A DNA stretch of 64,000 nucleotides from Pseudoclavibacter triregionum (GCA_910822395.1 OU365335.1:2294001-2358000), one strand, 5' to 3'. Shown: positions 33,651 through 44,318, numbered from the stretch's first letter. Numbers and translations are program-made. The notes: generated by a model from the sequence alone, not told the origin.

Positions 33651-36218
33651 CTACGCCCGGATGACCGCCCCGAAGCGCTCGCCCGCGAGGGCGGCGCCCG
33701 CTTCCTTGGCCTCGGTCGCCTCGGCGGCCGTGAGCGTGCGGTCGGGCGCGCGGAAGCGGAGCGCGAAGGTGAGCGACTTCTCGCCATCCTCGAGCCCCTG
33801 CCCGCGGTAGTCGTCGACAAGCTGGACGTCCTCGAGCAGCTCCCCCGCGCCCTCGCGCACGGCCGCGAGCACCTCGCCCGCGATCGCGCCGACCGGCACG
33901 ACGAGCGAGAGGTCCTGCGTGGCGGCGGGGAAGCCGACGATCCGCTCGACGACGACCTCGCGGCGCGCGTGGCGGAGCATCGCGTCGACGTCGAGGTCGA
34001 CGGCGGCGACGCGGCCCGGCAGGTCGCGCTCGGCGGAGACGTCCGGGTGGAGCTCGCCCGCGAAGCCGATCGGGTGGAGGCCCTCGGCGTCGCGCACGAG
34101 CACCTCGGCGCAGCGGCCCGGGTGGAACGCCTCATGCGAGCCCTGGCGGAACTCGAGCTCGGCGGCGACGGCGTGGCCGGCGAGCTCGGCGAGCTCGATG
34201 GCGTCCTCCCACGTCGCGGCGACGGCGGGGCGGCCGGGCTGCTTCGCGGCGAGCGAGCCGAGGAGCACGGCGCCGAGCCAGCGCGGCTGCGGCGGCAGCG
34301 AGGCGTCGAGCTCCCGGAGGCGCGCGTCGCTCGGGCGCTGCGCGACGGGCGGCACCTCGTCGAGGCCGTACGTCGTGCCGTCGACGGGGCGGAAGACCGT
34401 GCCGAGCTCGAAGATCGCGAGGTCGGTGAGGCCGCGCGAGACGTTGCGGTGGGCGACGCCGAGCAGGCCCGGGAGCATGCTCGTGCGCAGCCACGCGGTC
34501 TCGGGGTCGAGCGCGTTCGCGAGCTTCACGGCGGGCGCCTCGCCCTGCTCGGGCATCCCGAAGAGGTCGTTGTCGGCCTTCGCCGTGAACGGGTAGCTGA
34601 GCACCTCCACGGCGCCCGAGGCGGCGAGCGCGTCGGAGAGCTTGCGGCGCAGGCGCTGCTCGCGCGTGAGGCCGCGGCCGGACGGCGCGACGGGCAGCTC
34701 CGAGGGGATGCGGTCGAAGCCGCACACGCGGCCGACCTCCTCGACGAGCGTGACCTCGTCCGTGAGGTCGGGGCGCCAGCTCGGGACTCGGACGCCGAGG
34801 ATGCCGGGCCCCTCCTCCCACACCTCGCAGCCGACGGCCTCGAGCGAGGCGAGGATCTCGGCGCGCGTGTAGTCGACGCCCATACGGGCGGCCGGCGCGC
34901 TCTCGCGGAGCACGATCGACTCGCGCTCGGGGGCGCCCCCGACGACGACGCCGGCGGGCTCCAGCGTGCCGCCCGCGAGCTCGACGAGGAGCTCCGCGAC
35001 GCGGGCGCCCGCGGGCACGGCGACCTCGGGGTCGACGCCGCGCTCGAAGCGGCGCGAGGCCTCCGAGGGGAGCTTGTGGCGGCGGGCCGTGCGCGCGATC
35101 GAGATCGGCGCGAAGCCGGCGGCCTCGATGAAGACGTTCGTCGTCGTCGCCTCGAGCTCGGTCTCCGCGCCGCCCATGGTGCCGGCGAGGCCGATCGGGC
35201 CGCGGTCGTCGCAGATGACGATGTCCTCGGCCGAGAGCGTGCGCTGCTTGCCGTCGAGGGTCGTGAGCTGCTCGCCCTCCGTCGCGCGGCGCACGCGGAT
35301 GCCGCCCTGGAGGCGGTCGAGGTCGTAGCCGTGGATCGGCTGGCCGAGCTCGAGCATGACGTAGTTCGTGATGTCGATGAGCAGGCCGAGCGAGCGGATG
35401 CCCGCGAGCTGCAGCCGCGCGGTCATCCACGGCGGCGTCGGGCGAGAGCCGTCGACGCCCGTCACGACGAAGCCGGCGAAGATCGGGCACATCGCCTGAT
35501 CGCGGACGGCGAGCTCGTCGGCGACCTCGACCGGCACGCGGACGGCGTCCGGCGTCGCCGCCATCGCGCGCTCGCGGATCGCCTCGAGCTCGGGGCGGAG
35601 TGCCGGGTCGCGGAAGGCGGCGCCTGTGGCGTTCGCGTACTCGCGGGCGAGGCCGCGCATCGACATCGCGTAGCCGCGATCCGGGGTGACGTTCACCTCG
35701 ACGGCCTGCTCGTCGAGGCCGAGGAGCGGCATCGCGGGCGCGCCGACCTCCGGGTCGAGGCCGAGGCGCGAGAGCACGATGATGCCGGAGTGGTCCTCGC
35801 CGAGGCCGAGCTCCTTCGCGGAGGCGAGCATGCCGTCCGAGACGTGGCCGTAGGTCTTGCGAGGCGAGATGCGGAAGTCGCCGGGCAGGACGGCGCCGGG
35901 CAGCGTCGCCACGACCTTGTCGCCGACCTCGAAGTTCTGCGCGCCGCAGACGATCCCGCGCACGTCGGCGCCGCCGTCGGCGGCCTGCTGGCCCTCGGGC
36001 GCGACGCGCACCTGGCACCAGCTCATCGTCTTGCCGTTGGACTGCGGCTCGGGCGTGCGCTCGAGCACCTGGCCGACGACGACGGGACCGGTCACGTCGA
36101 AGCCGTGGAGGTCCTCGTCCTCGAGGCCGACGCGGACGAGGTCGTCGAGGACCTCGCGCGCGGTCGCCTGGGCCGGGATGTCGACCGACTCGCGGAGCCA
36201 GCTGAGGGGTGCACGCAT
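33651..36218 (-). CDS. pheT: Phenylalanyl-tRNA synthetase beta subunit
   Basis: The beta subunit of the alpha2-beta2 synthetase. It has 855 residues. The N-terminus MRAPLSWLRESVDIPAQAT is followed by a tRNA-binding OB domain (VVVGQVLERTPEP), the B3/B4 editing domain (PGAVLPGDFRISPRKTYG precedes it), B5, and the C-terminal FDX-ACB anticodon-binding domain (FPAATQDLSLVVPVG). The ATG at 36218 lies two bases after the pheS stop. Length and domain order are normal. Confidence 0.97.
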   Translation of the reverse strand: MRAPLSWLRESVDIPAQATAREVLDDLVRVGLEDEDLHGFDVTGPVVVGQVLERTPEPQSNGKTMSWCQVRVAPEGQQAADGGADVRGIVCGAQNFEVGDKVVATLPGAVLPGDFRISPRKTYGHVSDGMLASAKELGLGEDHSGIIVLSRLGLDPEVGAPAMPLLGLDEQAVEVNVTPDRGYAMSMRGLAREYANATGAAFRDPALRPELEAIRERAMAATPDAVRVPVEVADELAVRDQAMCPIFAGFVVTGVDGSRPTPPWMTARLQLAGIRSLGLLIDITNYVMLELGQPIHGYDLDRLQGGIRVRRATEGEQLTTLDGKQRTLSAEDIVICDDRGPIGLAGTMGGAETELEATTTNVFIEAAGFAPISIARTARRHKLPSEASRRFERGVDPEVAVPAGARVAELLVELAGGTLEPAGVVVGGAPERESIVLRESAPAARMGVDYTRAEILASLEAVGCEVWEEGPGILGVRVPSWRPDLTDEVTLVEEVGRVCGFDRIPSELPVAPSGRGLTREQRLRRKLSDALAASGAVEVLSYPFTAKADNDLFGMPEQGEAPAVKLANALDPETAWLRTSMLPGLLGVAHRNVSRGLTDLAIFELGTVFRPVDGTTYGLDEVPPVAQRPSDARLRELDASLPPQPRWLGAVLLGSLAAKQPGRPAVAATWEDAIELAELAGHAVAAELEFRQGSHEAFHPGRCAEVLVRDAEGLHPIGFAGELHPDVSAERDLPGRVAAVDLDVDAMLRHARREVVVERIVGFPAATQDLSLVVPVGAIAGEVLAAVREGAGELLEDVQLVDDYRGQGLEDGEKSLTFALRFRAPDRTLTAAEATEAKEAGAALAGERFGAVIRA

Positions 36219-36220
36219 GA

Positions 36221-37270
36221 CTAGATCACCATTCCGAACTGCTCGCTGAAGCGGATATCGCCCTCGACCATGTCGCGCATGTCCGTGAGCTCGTTGCGGA
36301 ACATGAGCGTGCGCTCCGTTCCCATGCCGAAGGCGAAGCCCTGGTACTCGTCCGGGTCGACGCCGGCCGCGCGGAGCACGTTCGGGTGGACCATGCCGCA
36401 GCCGCCCCACTCGATCCAGCGCGGGCCGCCCTTCGCGCCCGGGTGCCAGATGTCCATCTCGGCGCTCGGCTCGGTGAAGGGGAAGTAGTTGTTGCGGAGG
36501 CGGATCTTCGCCTCGGGGCCGAACATCGCCCGCGCGAAGTGCTCGAGCGTGCCGCGCAGGTGCGCCATCGTGAGGCCCTTGTCGATCGCGAGACCCTCGA
36601 ACTGCATGAAGACGGGCGTGTGCGTCGCGTCGAGCTCGTCGGTGCGGAAGGTGCGGCCCGGGCACAGCACGTAGAGCGGGACGCCGCGCTCGAGGAGCGA
36701 GCGGACCTGCACGGGCGAGGTGTGCGTGCGCATGACGAGGTGGCGGTCGATCGGCTCGACGAAGAAGGTGTCCTGCATCGCGCGCGCCGGGTGGTCGGCG
36801 TCGAAGTTCAGGGCGTCGAAGTTGTGCCACTCGGTCTCGAGCTCGGGGCCGTCCGCGATCTCCCATCCCATGCCGGTGAAGATGTCGCAGACGTCGTCCT
36901 GGAGGACGGTGAGCGGATGGCGGGCGCCGAGGCGGCGGCGGCGCGCCCACTCGGTGACGTCGACGCGCTCGGCCTCGAGGCGCTCGGCCTTCTCGGCGGC
37001 GAGGATCTCCTCCTCGCGGGCGGCGAAGGCGCGTCCGAGCTCGGCGCGGGCGCCGCCGACGAGCTGCCCGGCCTCCTTCTTCTGCTCCTTCGGCACGTTC
37101 CGCAGCTGCGCGTTGAGCTGGGCGAGGGCCGAGCCCTCGCCGACGTGCTCGGCGCGCACCTGCTTGAGCTGCGCGGAGTCGGCCGCGGCGGCCACGGCGG
37201 CGAGCGCCGCGTCGAGGGCCGCGCCGACGGCGTCCGGGGTGATCATCGGGGAGCTCGGAGCATCAGACAC
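36221..37270 (-). CDS. pheS: Phenylalanyl-tRNA synthetase alpha subunit
   Basis: Catalytic subunit of a class II synthetase. A coiled-coil N-terminus is followed by HPLTVLQDDVCDIFTGMGWE. Motif 2 is GRTFRTDELDATHTPVFMQ and motif 3 is FGMGTERTLMFRNEL. The phenylalanine pocket residues in QFEGL and the GWGG-like WGGCGM are present. The length is 349 residues. The start is GTG at 37270. A TAGGAT box eight bases upstream predicts a near-leaderless mRNA. pheT follows after two bases. Confidence 0.97.
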   Translation of the reverse strand: MSDAPSSPMITPDAVGAALDAALAAVAAAADSAQLKQVRAEHVGEGSALAQLNAQLRNVPKEQKKEAGQLVGGARAELGRAFAAREEEILAAEKAERLEAERVDVTEWARRRRLGARHPLTVLQDDVCDIFTGMGWEIADGPELETEWHNFDALNFDADHPARAMQDTFFVEPIDRHLVMRTHTSPVQVRSLLERGVPLYVLCPGRTFRTDELDATHTPVFMQFEGLAIDKGLTMAHLRGTLEHFARAMFGPEAKIRLRNNYFPFTEPSAEMDIWHPGAKGGPRWIEWGGCGMVHPNVLRAAGVDPDEYQGFAFGMGTERTLMFRNELTDMRDMVEGDIRFSEQFGMVI

Positions 37271-37278
37271 AAGCCCCG

Positions 37279-37284
37279 ATCCTA
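37279..37284 (-). promoter_or_regulatory. -10 box TAGGAT of pheST, near-leaderless
   Basis: TAGGAT lies eight bases before the GTG of pheS. The intervening CGGGGCTT is not a standard ribosome-binding site. No tRNA-Phe-type attenuator or T-box is seen upstream. Confidence 0.5.
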
Positions 37285-37370
37285 CCGGGGCCGCGGGACG
37301 CTCCCCCGCGCTCGCGAAGGCCCGCCGCCGCCGACGGCTCCGGAGGCGCGGCCCGGGCGGCCGAACGGCG

Positions 37371-37434
37371 TCCGCTACTCGAACGGGGGTCCGCTACCGA
37401 TAGTCCGGTAGCGGACCCCCGATTCGACAGCGGA
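37371..37434 (-). terminator. Large nested hairpin after the glutamate transporter operon
   Basis: The core is a perfect 15-base inverted repeat (GGGGGTCCGCTACCG, 37385-37399, and its complement, 37406-37420) with a six-base loop. It is extended by TCGAA/TTCGA arms and by TCCGCT/AGCGGA arms. It lies between the gluD stop and the pheS promoter. There is no T-run. It may act as a terminator, but the symmetry is stronger than needed for that. Confidence 0.55.
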
Positions 37435-37466
37435 TGCCGCGGACGGCGCCGCGCGAGGTCTCGCGG

Positions 37467-38432
37467 CTAGCGCTCCCGATGCCCGGTCATGCCCGCGGGG
37501 GCCGAGCCGGAGATCGAGATGAGCGCGGTGTCGGTGCCGACCTCGCCCGGGACCGGCGCCGCGTCCGGGCCGTCCTTCTTGTTGCCGCGGCGGCGGGCGC
37601 CGACGGCGCGCGGGCCGGTGCGGTGCGCGAGCCAGCGGGCGAGCGCCGAGAGCGCGAGGTTCACGGCGAGGTAGATGACGAGGACGATCGCGAAAAGCGA
37701 GAACGAGACCTTCGTCGAGCCGAGGGTGTCGCGCAGCTGCTGCGAGATGCGCAGGATCTCCGGGAACGCCACCACGTAGGCGAGCGAGGTGTCCTTGAGG
37801 AGCACGACGAGCTGGGCGACGATGATCGGCAGCATCTGGCGGAACGCCTGCGGGAACTCGATGAGCATGCGCGTGCGGAACGGCGTCATGCCGAGCGAGA
37901 GGCCCGCCTCGCGCTGGCCCTTCGGGAGCGCGGCGATGCCCGCGCGGAGCGCCTCGCCGATGATCGCGCCGTTGTAGATCGCGAGCGCGCCCACGGCCGC
38001 CCAGTATCCGTCCGTCGCGAGCGCGAGGAGGATGAAGAGCATCATGAGCAGGACGGGCATGCCGCGGAAGAACTCGAGGATGATCGCGGTCGGGATGCGG
38101 ATCCACGACTGGCGGGCCGTGCGCAGGAACGAGAAGAGGATGCCGACGAGCAGCGCGAGCACCGCGGCGACCGCGGCCACGCGCAGCGTGCCCATGAGCA
38201 GGCCGTCGATGAGGATGCGTCGCCACACGGCCGCGTCGCGCGCGAAGTCCCAGCGCTCCGGCGACCAGAGGCCGGTGAGCACCGTGCCCTGCGCCGTCGT
38301 GCGGGGCTGGCCGAGCTGCCAGATGAAGAGGGCGGCGATGAGGACGAGGGCCGCCGTCACCGCGTAGGAGATGATCCGGCTGCGCCGGCGGGCCTTGGGC
38401 CCGGGGGCGTCGTAGAGGACCGAGCTGCTCAT
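37467..38432 (-). CDS. gluD: Amino-acid ABC transporter permease (GluD-like)
   Basis: A membrane subunit of a polar amino-acid importer, 321 residues. The N-terminal membrane segment YAVTAALVLIAALFIWQL is followed by the permease core. The ATPase-docking EAA loop is EALRAGIAALPKGQREAGLS near residue 160. At least five membrane segments are visible. The C-terminus adds about 50 charged residues. The ATG at 38432 overlaps the gluC stop as ATGA. The order gluABCD matches the Corynebacterium glutamate uptake operon, so glutamate is the likely substrate, by inference. Confidence 0.9.
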   Translation of the reverse strand: MSSSVLYDAPGPKARRRSRIISYAVTAALVLIAALFIWQLGQPRTTAQGTVLTGLWSPERWDFARDAAVWRRILIDGLLMGTLRVAAVAAVLALLVGILFSFLRTARQSWIRIPTAIILEFFRGMPVLLMMLFILLALATDGYWAAVGALAIYNGAIIGEALRAGIAALPKGQREAGLSLGMTPFRTRMLIEFPQAFRQMLPIIVAQLVVLLKDTSLAYVVAFPEILRISQQLRDTLGSTKVSFSLFAIVLVIYLAVNLALSALARWLAHRTGPRAVGARRRGNKKDGPDAAPVPGEVGTDTALISISGSAPAGMTGHRER

Positions 38433-39076
38433 CGGAGGACCGCGACCTTTCGCTCGATGCGCGCGGCGATCTGGCCGAGCGGGATGGTGATGATGAGGTA
38501 GCAGATCGCGGTGCCGATGAGGATCGGGATGACCGCGTCGCCGTTCTCGTTCGCGAGCACCTTCGAGGTCGCGATGAGCTCGGCGACGTAGAAGCCGGCC
38601 GCGACCGAGGTGTTCTTCGTGAGCGCGATGAAGACGTTGATGAGCGGCGGGACGACCATCCGCAGCGCCTGCGGGAAGATGATCATCGAGACGGTCTGGC
38701 CGAAGGTGAGGCCGACCGAGCGGGCCGCCTCGGCCTGTCCGAGGGGGACGCCGTTGATGCCCGAGCGCAGCGCCTCGGCGATGAACGGAGAGGTGTAGAT
38801 CGAGAGCGCGACGATGGCGCCGACCTTGTAGTCCATCTGGACCTGGAGGGTCGGGAGCACGATCGCGATGAAGAAGAACACGAGCGTGAGGGGCGTGTTG
38901 CGCACGAGCTCGGTGTAGCCCGTCGCGATGGCGCGGAGGCTCCCGATCGGCGAGATGCGCATGACGGCGACGATCATGCCGATGATCGATGCGCCGACGG
39001 CGCTCGCGAGGAGCAGCTCGAGCGTGACGAGGAAGCCCTGCCCGTATGCGCCGAGATTGTCGAAGACCGCCTGCAT
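38429..39076 (-). CDS. gluC: Amino-acid ABC transporter permease (GluC-like)
   Basis: The shorter permease, 215 residues, with the His/Glu/Gln family fold. Membrane segments include FLVTLELLLASAVGASIIG and LTLVFFFIAIVLPTL. The EAA loop is EALRSGINGVPLGQAEAARS near residue 100. The ATG at 39076 has AAGGAA upstream. It lies 92 bases after gluB and overlaps gluD by four bases. It would pair with GluD to form the channel. Confidence 0.92.
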   Translation of the reverse strand: MQAVFDNLGAYGQGFLVTLELLLASAVGASIIGMIVAVMRISPIGSLRAIATGYTELVRNTPLTLVFFFIAIVLPTLQVQMDYKVGAIVALSIYTSPFIAEALRSGINGVPLGQAEAARSVGLTFGQTVSMIIFPQALRMVVPPLINVFIALTKNTSVAAGFYVAELIATSKVLANENGDAVIPILIGTAICYLIITIPLGQIAARIERKVAVLR

Positions 39077-39168
39077 GGCGCTCGGTTCCTTCCGGTGGAG
39101 TGGTTCGATGCCGCGATCCGCGTCAGGGAGCCGTCGGGCCGGAGCGCGCGCCCCGGCCCGACGGACTG

Positions 39169-40050
39169 CTAGTAGCGATCGACCTTCGGGGCCTCCGGCG
39201 TCGGGAGGACCGTGCCGGCGGTCGAGGTCCAGGCCTGCTCCCAGCGGCCGTCCGCGACCGCGGCCTCGATCGTGTCGTTGATGAAGTCGCGGAAGGCCTG
39301 GTCGCCCTTCGCGATGCCGATGCCGTAGGGCTCCGAGGTGAAGGTGCCGTCGACGACCTTGAACTCGGTGCCGTTCTGGGCGACGAGGCCGGCGAGGATG
39401 ACGTTGTCCGTCGTGAGCGCGTCGGCCTGGCCGGTGCGGATCGGCTCGAGGCAGTCGGAGTACTTGTCGACCGTGATGACGTTCTGCGTGTGCTGGCGGA
39501 TGTTCTTCTCCGAGGTGGAGCCGGTCACCGTGCAGATCGTGGCGTCGCCGAGGGTGGCGGGGTCGCTCGTGATGCCCTTGGGGTTGGCGGCCGGGACCAG
39601 GAACGACTGGCCGGCGGTGTAGTACGGGCCCGCGAAGTCGATGACTTCCTTGCGCTTGTCGTTGATCGTGTACGTCGCGATGACGAGGTCGACCTGGCCG
39701 TTCTGGATGAAGGGCTCGCGGTTCTGCGAGACCGTCTCGACCCAGTTGATGTTCTCGGGCTTGATGCCGAGCTCGGCCGCGATGATCTTGCCCATCTCGA
39801 CGTCGAAGCCCTCGGGCTTGCCCGAGGTGCCCATGAGGCCGAAGAGCGGCTGGTCGAACTTCGTGCCGATCGTGATCGTGCCGGCGTCGTGGAGGCGGGC
39901 CATCGTCGTGCCGGCCTCGAACGAGGCCTCGGTGTTGACGGGCGGGTTGGTGGCCCCGCCGCCGGCGGCGCCCGAGTCGGTGCAGGCGGTGAGGCTGAGG
40001 GCGGCGGTGAGCGCGAGGGCGCCGGCCGCGATGAGGGACTTGAGCTTCAT
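39169..40050 (-). CDS. gluB: Glutamate-type substrate-binding lipoprotein (GluB-like)
   Basis: A type II periplasmic-binding-protein-like lipoprotein of 293 residues. The signal peptide is KSLIAAGALALTAALSLTAC, with the lipidated Cys near residue 23. The mature protein has the family 3 signature GFDVEMGKIIAAELG. The ligand site includes IATYTINDKRKEVIDFAGPY. The ATG at 40050 has GGAGAAG upstream. It captures the ligand for the GluC/GluD channel. Glutamate specificity is inferred from the operon. Confidence 0.93.
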   Translation of the reverse strand: MKLKSLIAAGALALTAALSLTACTDSGAAGGGATNPPVNTEASFEAGTTMARLHDAGTITIGTKFDQPLFGLMGTSGKPEGFDVEMGKIIAAELGIKPENINWVETVSQNREPFIQNGQVDLVIATYTINDKRKEVIDFAGPYYTAGQSFLVPAANPKGITSDPATLGDATICTVTGSTSEKNIRQHTQNVITVDKYSDCLEPIRTGQADALTTDNVILAGLVAQNGTEFKVVDGTFTSEPYGIGIAKGDQAFRDFINDTIEAAVADGRWEQAWTSTAGTVLPTPEAPKVDRY

Positions 40051-40135
40051 TGCTTCTCCAGTGATTTCGGTGACCGTCGTCGTGAGGGAAGGTCTGTCGT
40101 GCGGGTCGGTTCGCCCGGTCGGGCCGGGCGGACGG

Positions 40136-40930
<795 letters not shown>

Positions 40931-40937
40931 GCGGTTC

Positions 40938-40943
40938 ACCCTA
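40938..40943 (-). promoter_or_regulatory. -10 box TAGGGT of the glu operon, leaderless type
   Basis: TAGGGT is followed by GAACCGC (seven bases) and ATG. This decides the gluA start at 40930 rather than the upstream GTG, which lies inside the box. Confidence 0.6.
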
Positions 40944-41087
40944 GCGGGGCTCTCACAGCTCCCGTTGACGGTCCGCCCAGGCGCAGATCACGAATCGGGC
41001 ACGTCTTCGGCAGTTCGAGCCGATTCGCCGCGCTGTGGGCCTGCCATCCCCGCGGCGTGTCCCGTTGGGCGAGCGCGGCGTGTCGGC

Positions 41088-41903
41088 CTACCGGGATCGC
41101 TGCGCGAAGGCGCTCTGGTAGAGGCAGACCGAGGCCGCCGTCGCGAGGTTCATCGACTCCGCGAGGCCGAAGATCGGCACGCGCACGACGTCGTCGCAGG
41201 CGCGGAGCACCGCGTCCTCGAGGCCGCGGGCCTCGTTGCCGAACACCCACGCGGTGGGCTCGGCGAGGTCGTCCGCCGCGAGCTGCGTGAGGTCGCGGCC
41301 CTTGATGTCGGCGGCCACGACGCGCATGCCGGCGCCGCGGGCGGCCGAGAGCGCCTGGTCGACGTCGACGTCGACGGCGATGGGCAGGTGGAAGAGGGAG
41401 CCCGTCGTCGAGCGGACGACCTTGGGGTTGTAGAGGTCGACGGCGCGGCCGGAGAGGATGACGGCGTCGACGCCCGCGGCGTCGGCGGCGCGGATGATCG
41501 TGCCGGCGTTGCCCGGGTCGCGGACCTCCTCGAGGATCGCGACGAGCTTCGGGGCGGCGCCGTCCTTCGGCTCGAGGATCGTCCGGATCGAGGTCGGGAA
41601 CTGGCGCGCGACCGCGATGACGCCCTGCGGCGTGCGCGTGTCGGCCATCGCCTCGATCGCCTCCTCGCTCGCGAAGACGATGTCGAGCTGCGCCTCGTGG
41701 CTGAGGTCGCCGAGATCCTGGTGGCGCTCGAGGGCGGTCGGCGTGAGGAAGACCTCCTCGACGAGATCCGGCCGGCTCGCGAGCGCCTCGCGCAGCGCCT
41801 GCGGGCCCTCGAGGAGGAAGAGGCCGGTCTCCTGACGCTCGCCCTTCTGGGCGAGGCGGCGGACCTCGCGGACGCGGGCGTTGCGGGGGCTCTCGATCAT
41901 CAT
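41088..41903 (-). CDS. SpoU/TrmH-family RNA 2'-O-methyltransferase
   Basis: A SPOUT-fold methyltransferase that modifies ribose in rRNA or tRNA, 271 residues. The N-terminal substrate-binding domain includes [20 protein letters not shown] motif 1 is [20 protein letters not shown] near residue 135, motif 2 is [13 protein letters not shown], and motif 3 is [18 protein letters not shown]. The ATG at 41903 has AGGAGC at good spacing. It lies next to the rplT operon, as its relative tsnR (Rv1644) does. A 23S rRNA target is likely but not shown. Confidence 0.92.
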   Translation of the reverse strand: MMIESPRNARVREVRRLAQKGERQETGLFLLEGPQALREALASRPDLVEEVFLTPTALERHQDLGDLSHEAQLDIVFASEEAIEAMADTRTPQGVIAVARQFPTSIRTILEPKDGAAPKLVAILEEVRDPGNAGTIIRAADAAGVDAVILSGRAVDLYNPKVVRSTTGSLFHLPIAVDVDVDQALSAARGAGMRVVAADIKGRDLTQLAADDLAEPTAWVFGNEARGLEDAVLRACDDVVRVPIFGLAESMNLATAASVCLYQSAFAQRSR

Positions 41904-41988
41904 GGCGCGCTCCTGGCGAGGTCGTGCGGCGGGGCCGCGGGAAGGGTGTGGGGATGCGTGGCGCCGGACGGCGCGAGGGCTCGCATCG

Positions 41989-41994
41989 AGCCTA
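41989..41994 (-). promoter_or_regulatory. Putative -10 box of the methyltransferase gene
   Basis: TAGGCT lies about 85 bases before the ATG, just after the rplT hairpin. No clear -35 box is seen. Confidence 0.35.
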
Positions 41995-42001
41995 GGGAAT
42001 G

Positions 42002-42060
42002 CCGCAGACGTCACGACGCGGCCGGGAGGATCGCCCTCCCGACCGCGTCGGAGTCTGCGG
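42002..42060 (-). terminator. Terminator-like double stem after rplT
   Basis: The outer arms CCGCAGAC/GTCTGCGG (42002-42009, 42053-42060) enclose an inner 13-base stem ACGCGGCCGGGAG, with one G-U pair on the RNA, and a six-base loop. It starts 17 bases after the rplT stop. There is no T-run. Confidence 0.6.
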
Positions 42061-42077
42061 ATGCGGAGCCGGTGAGG

Positions 42078-42464
42078 CTACGCGGCCTTCTTCGGGGCCG
42101 AGGTGTCGGCCGGAAGGGCGGCCTTCGCCGTCTTCACGAGGGCGGCGAAGGTCGCCGGCTCGTTGACCGCGAGGTCCGCGAGGATGCGGCGGTCGACCTG
42201 GACGCCCGCGAGGCCGAGGCCCTGGATGAAGCGGTTGTAGGTGAGGCCGTTCGCGCGCGCGCCCGCGTTGATGCGCTGGATCCAGAGGCGACGGAAGTCG
42301 CCCTTCTTCGCCTTGCGGTGCGCGTAGCTGTAGACGAAGGAGTGGATGACCTGCTCCTTGGCCTTGCGGTACAGGCGCGAGCGCTGACCGCGGTAGCCGG
42401 ACGCGCGCTCGAGGGTGACGCGACGCTTCTTCTGGGCGTTGACTGCCCGCTTGACACGTGCCAT
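42078..42464 (-). CDS. rplT: 50S ribosomal protein L20
   Basis: Early-assembly 23S-binding protein. The start [16 protein letters not shown] and the motif [19 protein letters not shown] are diagnostic, as is [20 protein letters not shown]. The length is 128 residues, with a C-terminal Ala/Lys tail of about ten residues beyond most homologs. It is the last gene of infC-rpmI-rplT, 44 bases after rpmI. Confidence 0.98.
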   Translation of the reverse strand: MARVKRAVNAQKKRRVTLERASGYRGQRSRLYRKAKEQVIHSFVYSYAHRKAKKGDFRRLWIQRINAGARANGLTYNRFIQGLGLAGVQVDRRILADLAVNEPATFAALVKTAKAALPADTSAPKKAA

Positions 42465-42508
42465 GTGCGTGTTCTCCTAAATGTTTCGAGTCTTCGTGCC
42501 CGGCGCGC

Positions 42509-42703
42509 TCAGCGGCCGAGGAGCTTCTTGACGACCTTGGCGTCGGCCGGGGAAAGGACCTGGTCCTGGTTGAGGCGCGCCTTGCGGCCGGGGGCCTTGA
42601 CCTCGAGGTTGTGGCGCATGCCGGCCTGCTGCTTCATGATCTTGCCGGTGCCCGTGAGCTTGAAGCGCTTCTTCGTGCCCGAGTGGGTCTTCTGCTTCGG
42701 CAT
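42509..42703 (-). CDS. rpmI: 50S ribosomal protein L35
   Basis: A small basic ribosomal protein of 64 residues. [20 protein letters not shown] is the family start, and the C-terminus [12 protein letters not shown] is normal. The ATG at 42703 has AAGGAGA upstream. It lies 28 bases after infC and before rplT, the universal order. Confidence 0.98.
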   Translation of the reverse strand: MPKQKTHSGTKKRFKLTGTGKIMKQQAGMRHNLEVKAPGRKARLNQDQVLSPADAKVVKKLLGR

Positions 42704-42731
42704 GGGTTCTCCTTGCTGGGATGTGGGGGTC

Positions 42732-43379
<648 letters not shown>

Positions 43380-43747
43380 GAGCTGCTCCTTCATGTGGCG
43401 GGCGCGGAAACGGAAACGACGTCGCTGCCCGCCATCACGCGGGGCGCGATGGCATCGGCCGCCCTGATGCCCGTGGGGCACTCCTCCCAGACGGGAGGGG
43501 AGCGGCGAACCCGGTAGCCTTTCCTGGCGGCCGACGGGTGGGACGCGAAGTCCTCTTCGTTGCTGCGGTGGCTGGCGCACGAGTGCGCAGACACCGTCGA
43601 TCAGCCTAACAGCGATCCGCGCGCGTGGGAAGCCCCGCGCGCCGCGGCCGCGCCGCGACCATCCCCCTCCCTCTCCGTCCCTCTCCCCGCCCCCTCTCCC
43701 CCTCCCGAGGCAGCGCCTCCCGAGGCCTCGACCCTAGGAGCAGCACC
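43380..43747. promoter_or_regulatory. Divergent infC / DUF1844 control region with infC leader
   Basis: On the minus strand a TTCCCA -35 (43626-43631) and TAGGCT -10 (43603-43608) are 17 bases apart and give an infC leader of about 215 bases. The leader holds a CCTCCC/GGGAGG hairpin at about 43484-43500. On the plus side AGGAG at 43736-43740 serves the DUF1844 gene. I see no plus-strand promoter with confidence. Confidence 0.5.
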
Positions 43748-44137
43748 GTGACCGATCACGACGCGCACGAGCACGACGTCCACGCCGTCTCCGACGACGA
43801 CCAGCCAGAGGTCGCCGACCTCGCCCGCGATATCGCCGAGGTCCCCGCCGTCGAGCTCATCACGACGACCGCCGTCCACCTCATGAGCGCCGCCGCCGTG
43901 CACCTCGGCCTCGGCGAGGAGCCGGACGCGACGACGGACCTCGACGAGGCCCGCAAGCTCATCTCCGCGCTCGCCGGCCTCATCACGGCCTCGCTCCCCT
44001 ACCTCGGCGACCACCACGCGCGCCCGCTTCGCGACGGCCTCCGCTCGCTCCAGCTCGCCTTCCGCGAGGCGTCGACGGTGCCGGACGCCCCGGGCAAGGG
44101 CCCGGGCGAGGACCTCACGGGCCCCGTCTTCGGCTAG
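43748..44137 (+). CDS. DUF1844 family protein
   Basis: A small acidic protein of 129 residues, divergent from infC, as in many actinobacteria. The family core is AVELITTTAVHLMSAAAVHL then GEEPDATTDLDEARKLISAL. The N-terminus is rich in His and Asp (TDHDAHEHDVHAVSDDD). The GTG at 43748 has AGGAG seven bases upstream. It has no signal peptide or membrane segment. The function is unknown; the conserved place beside infC suggests a link to translation, by context only. Confidence 0.88.
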   Translation: MTDHDAHEHDVHAVSDDDQPEVADLARDIAEVPAVELITTTAVHLMSAAAVHLGLGEEPDATTDLDEARKLISALAGLITASLPYLGDHHARPLRDGLRSLQLAFREASTVPDAPGKGPGEDLTGPVFG

Positions 44138-44150
44138 GGACGTCTCCCCC

Positions 44151-44302
44151 GATGGTTTCGAGACGCGGGCTGCGCGGCGCTCCTCAACCGCCTGCGATCA
44201 CGATTGCCGGTGGTTGAGGAGGCGCCGCAGGCGCCGTCTCGAAGCCACCGCCCCACAAGACCCGGTGGTTGAGGAGGGCCGAAGGCCCGTCGCGAAGCCA
44301 CC
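44151..44302. repeat. Three REP-like palindromes in a convergent intergenic gap
   Basis: The units lie at about 44153-44192, 44209-44249 and 44264-44302. Each pairs a TGGTT(G)AGGAG-type end with a CTCGAAGCCACC-type end, around a GC-rich centre that is itself partly palindromic (for example GGCGCCGCAGGCGCC). They match the two units at 33552-33634. They lie between the 3' ends of DUF1844 and the P-type ATPase gene. Confidence 0.8.
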
Positions 44303-44318
44303 GCCCCAGGCCGCTCAC

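Noticed and set aside
44153-44302. Insertion sequence ends
   Set aside because: The palindromic units are only about 40 bases each and no transposase frame lies between or beside them, so REP-like repeats are the better description.
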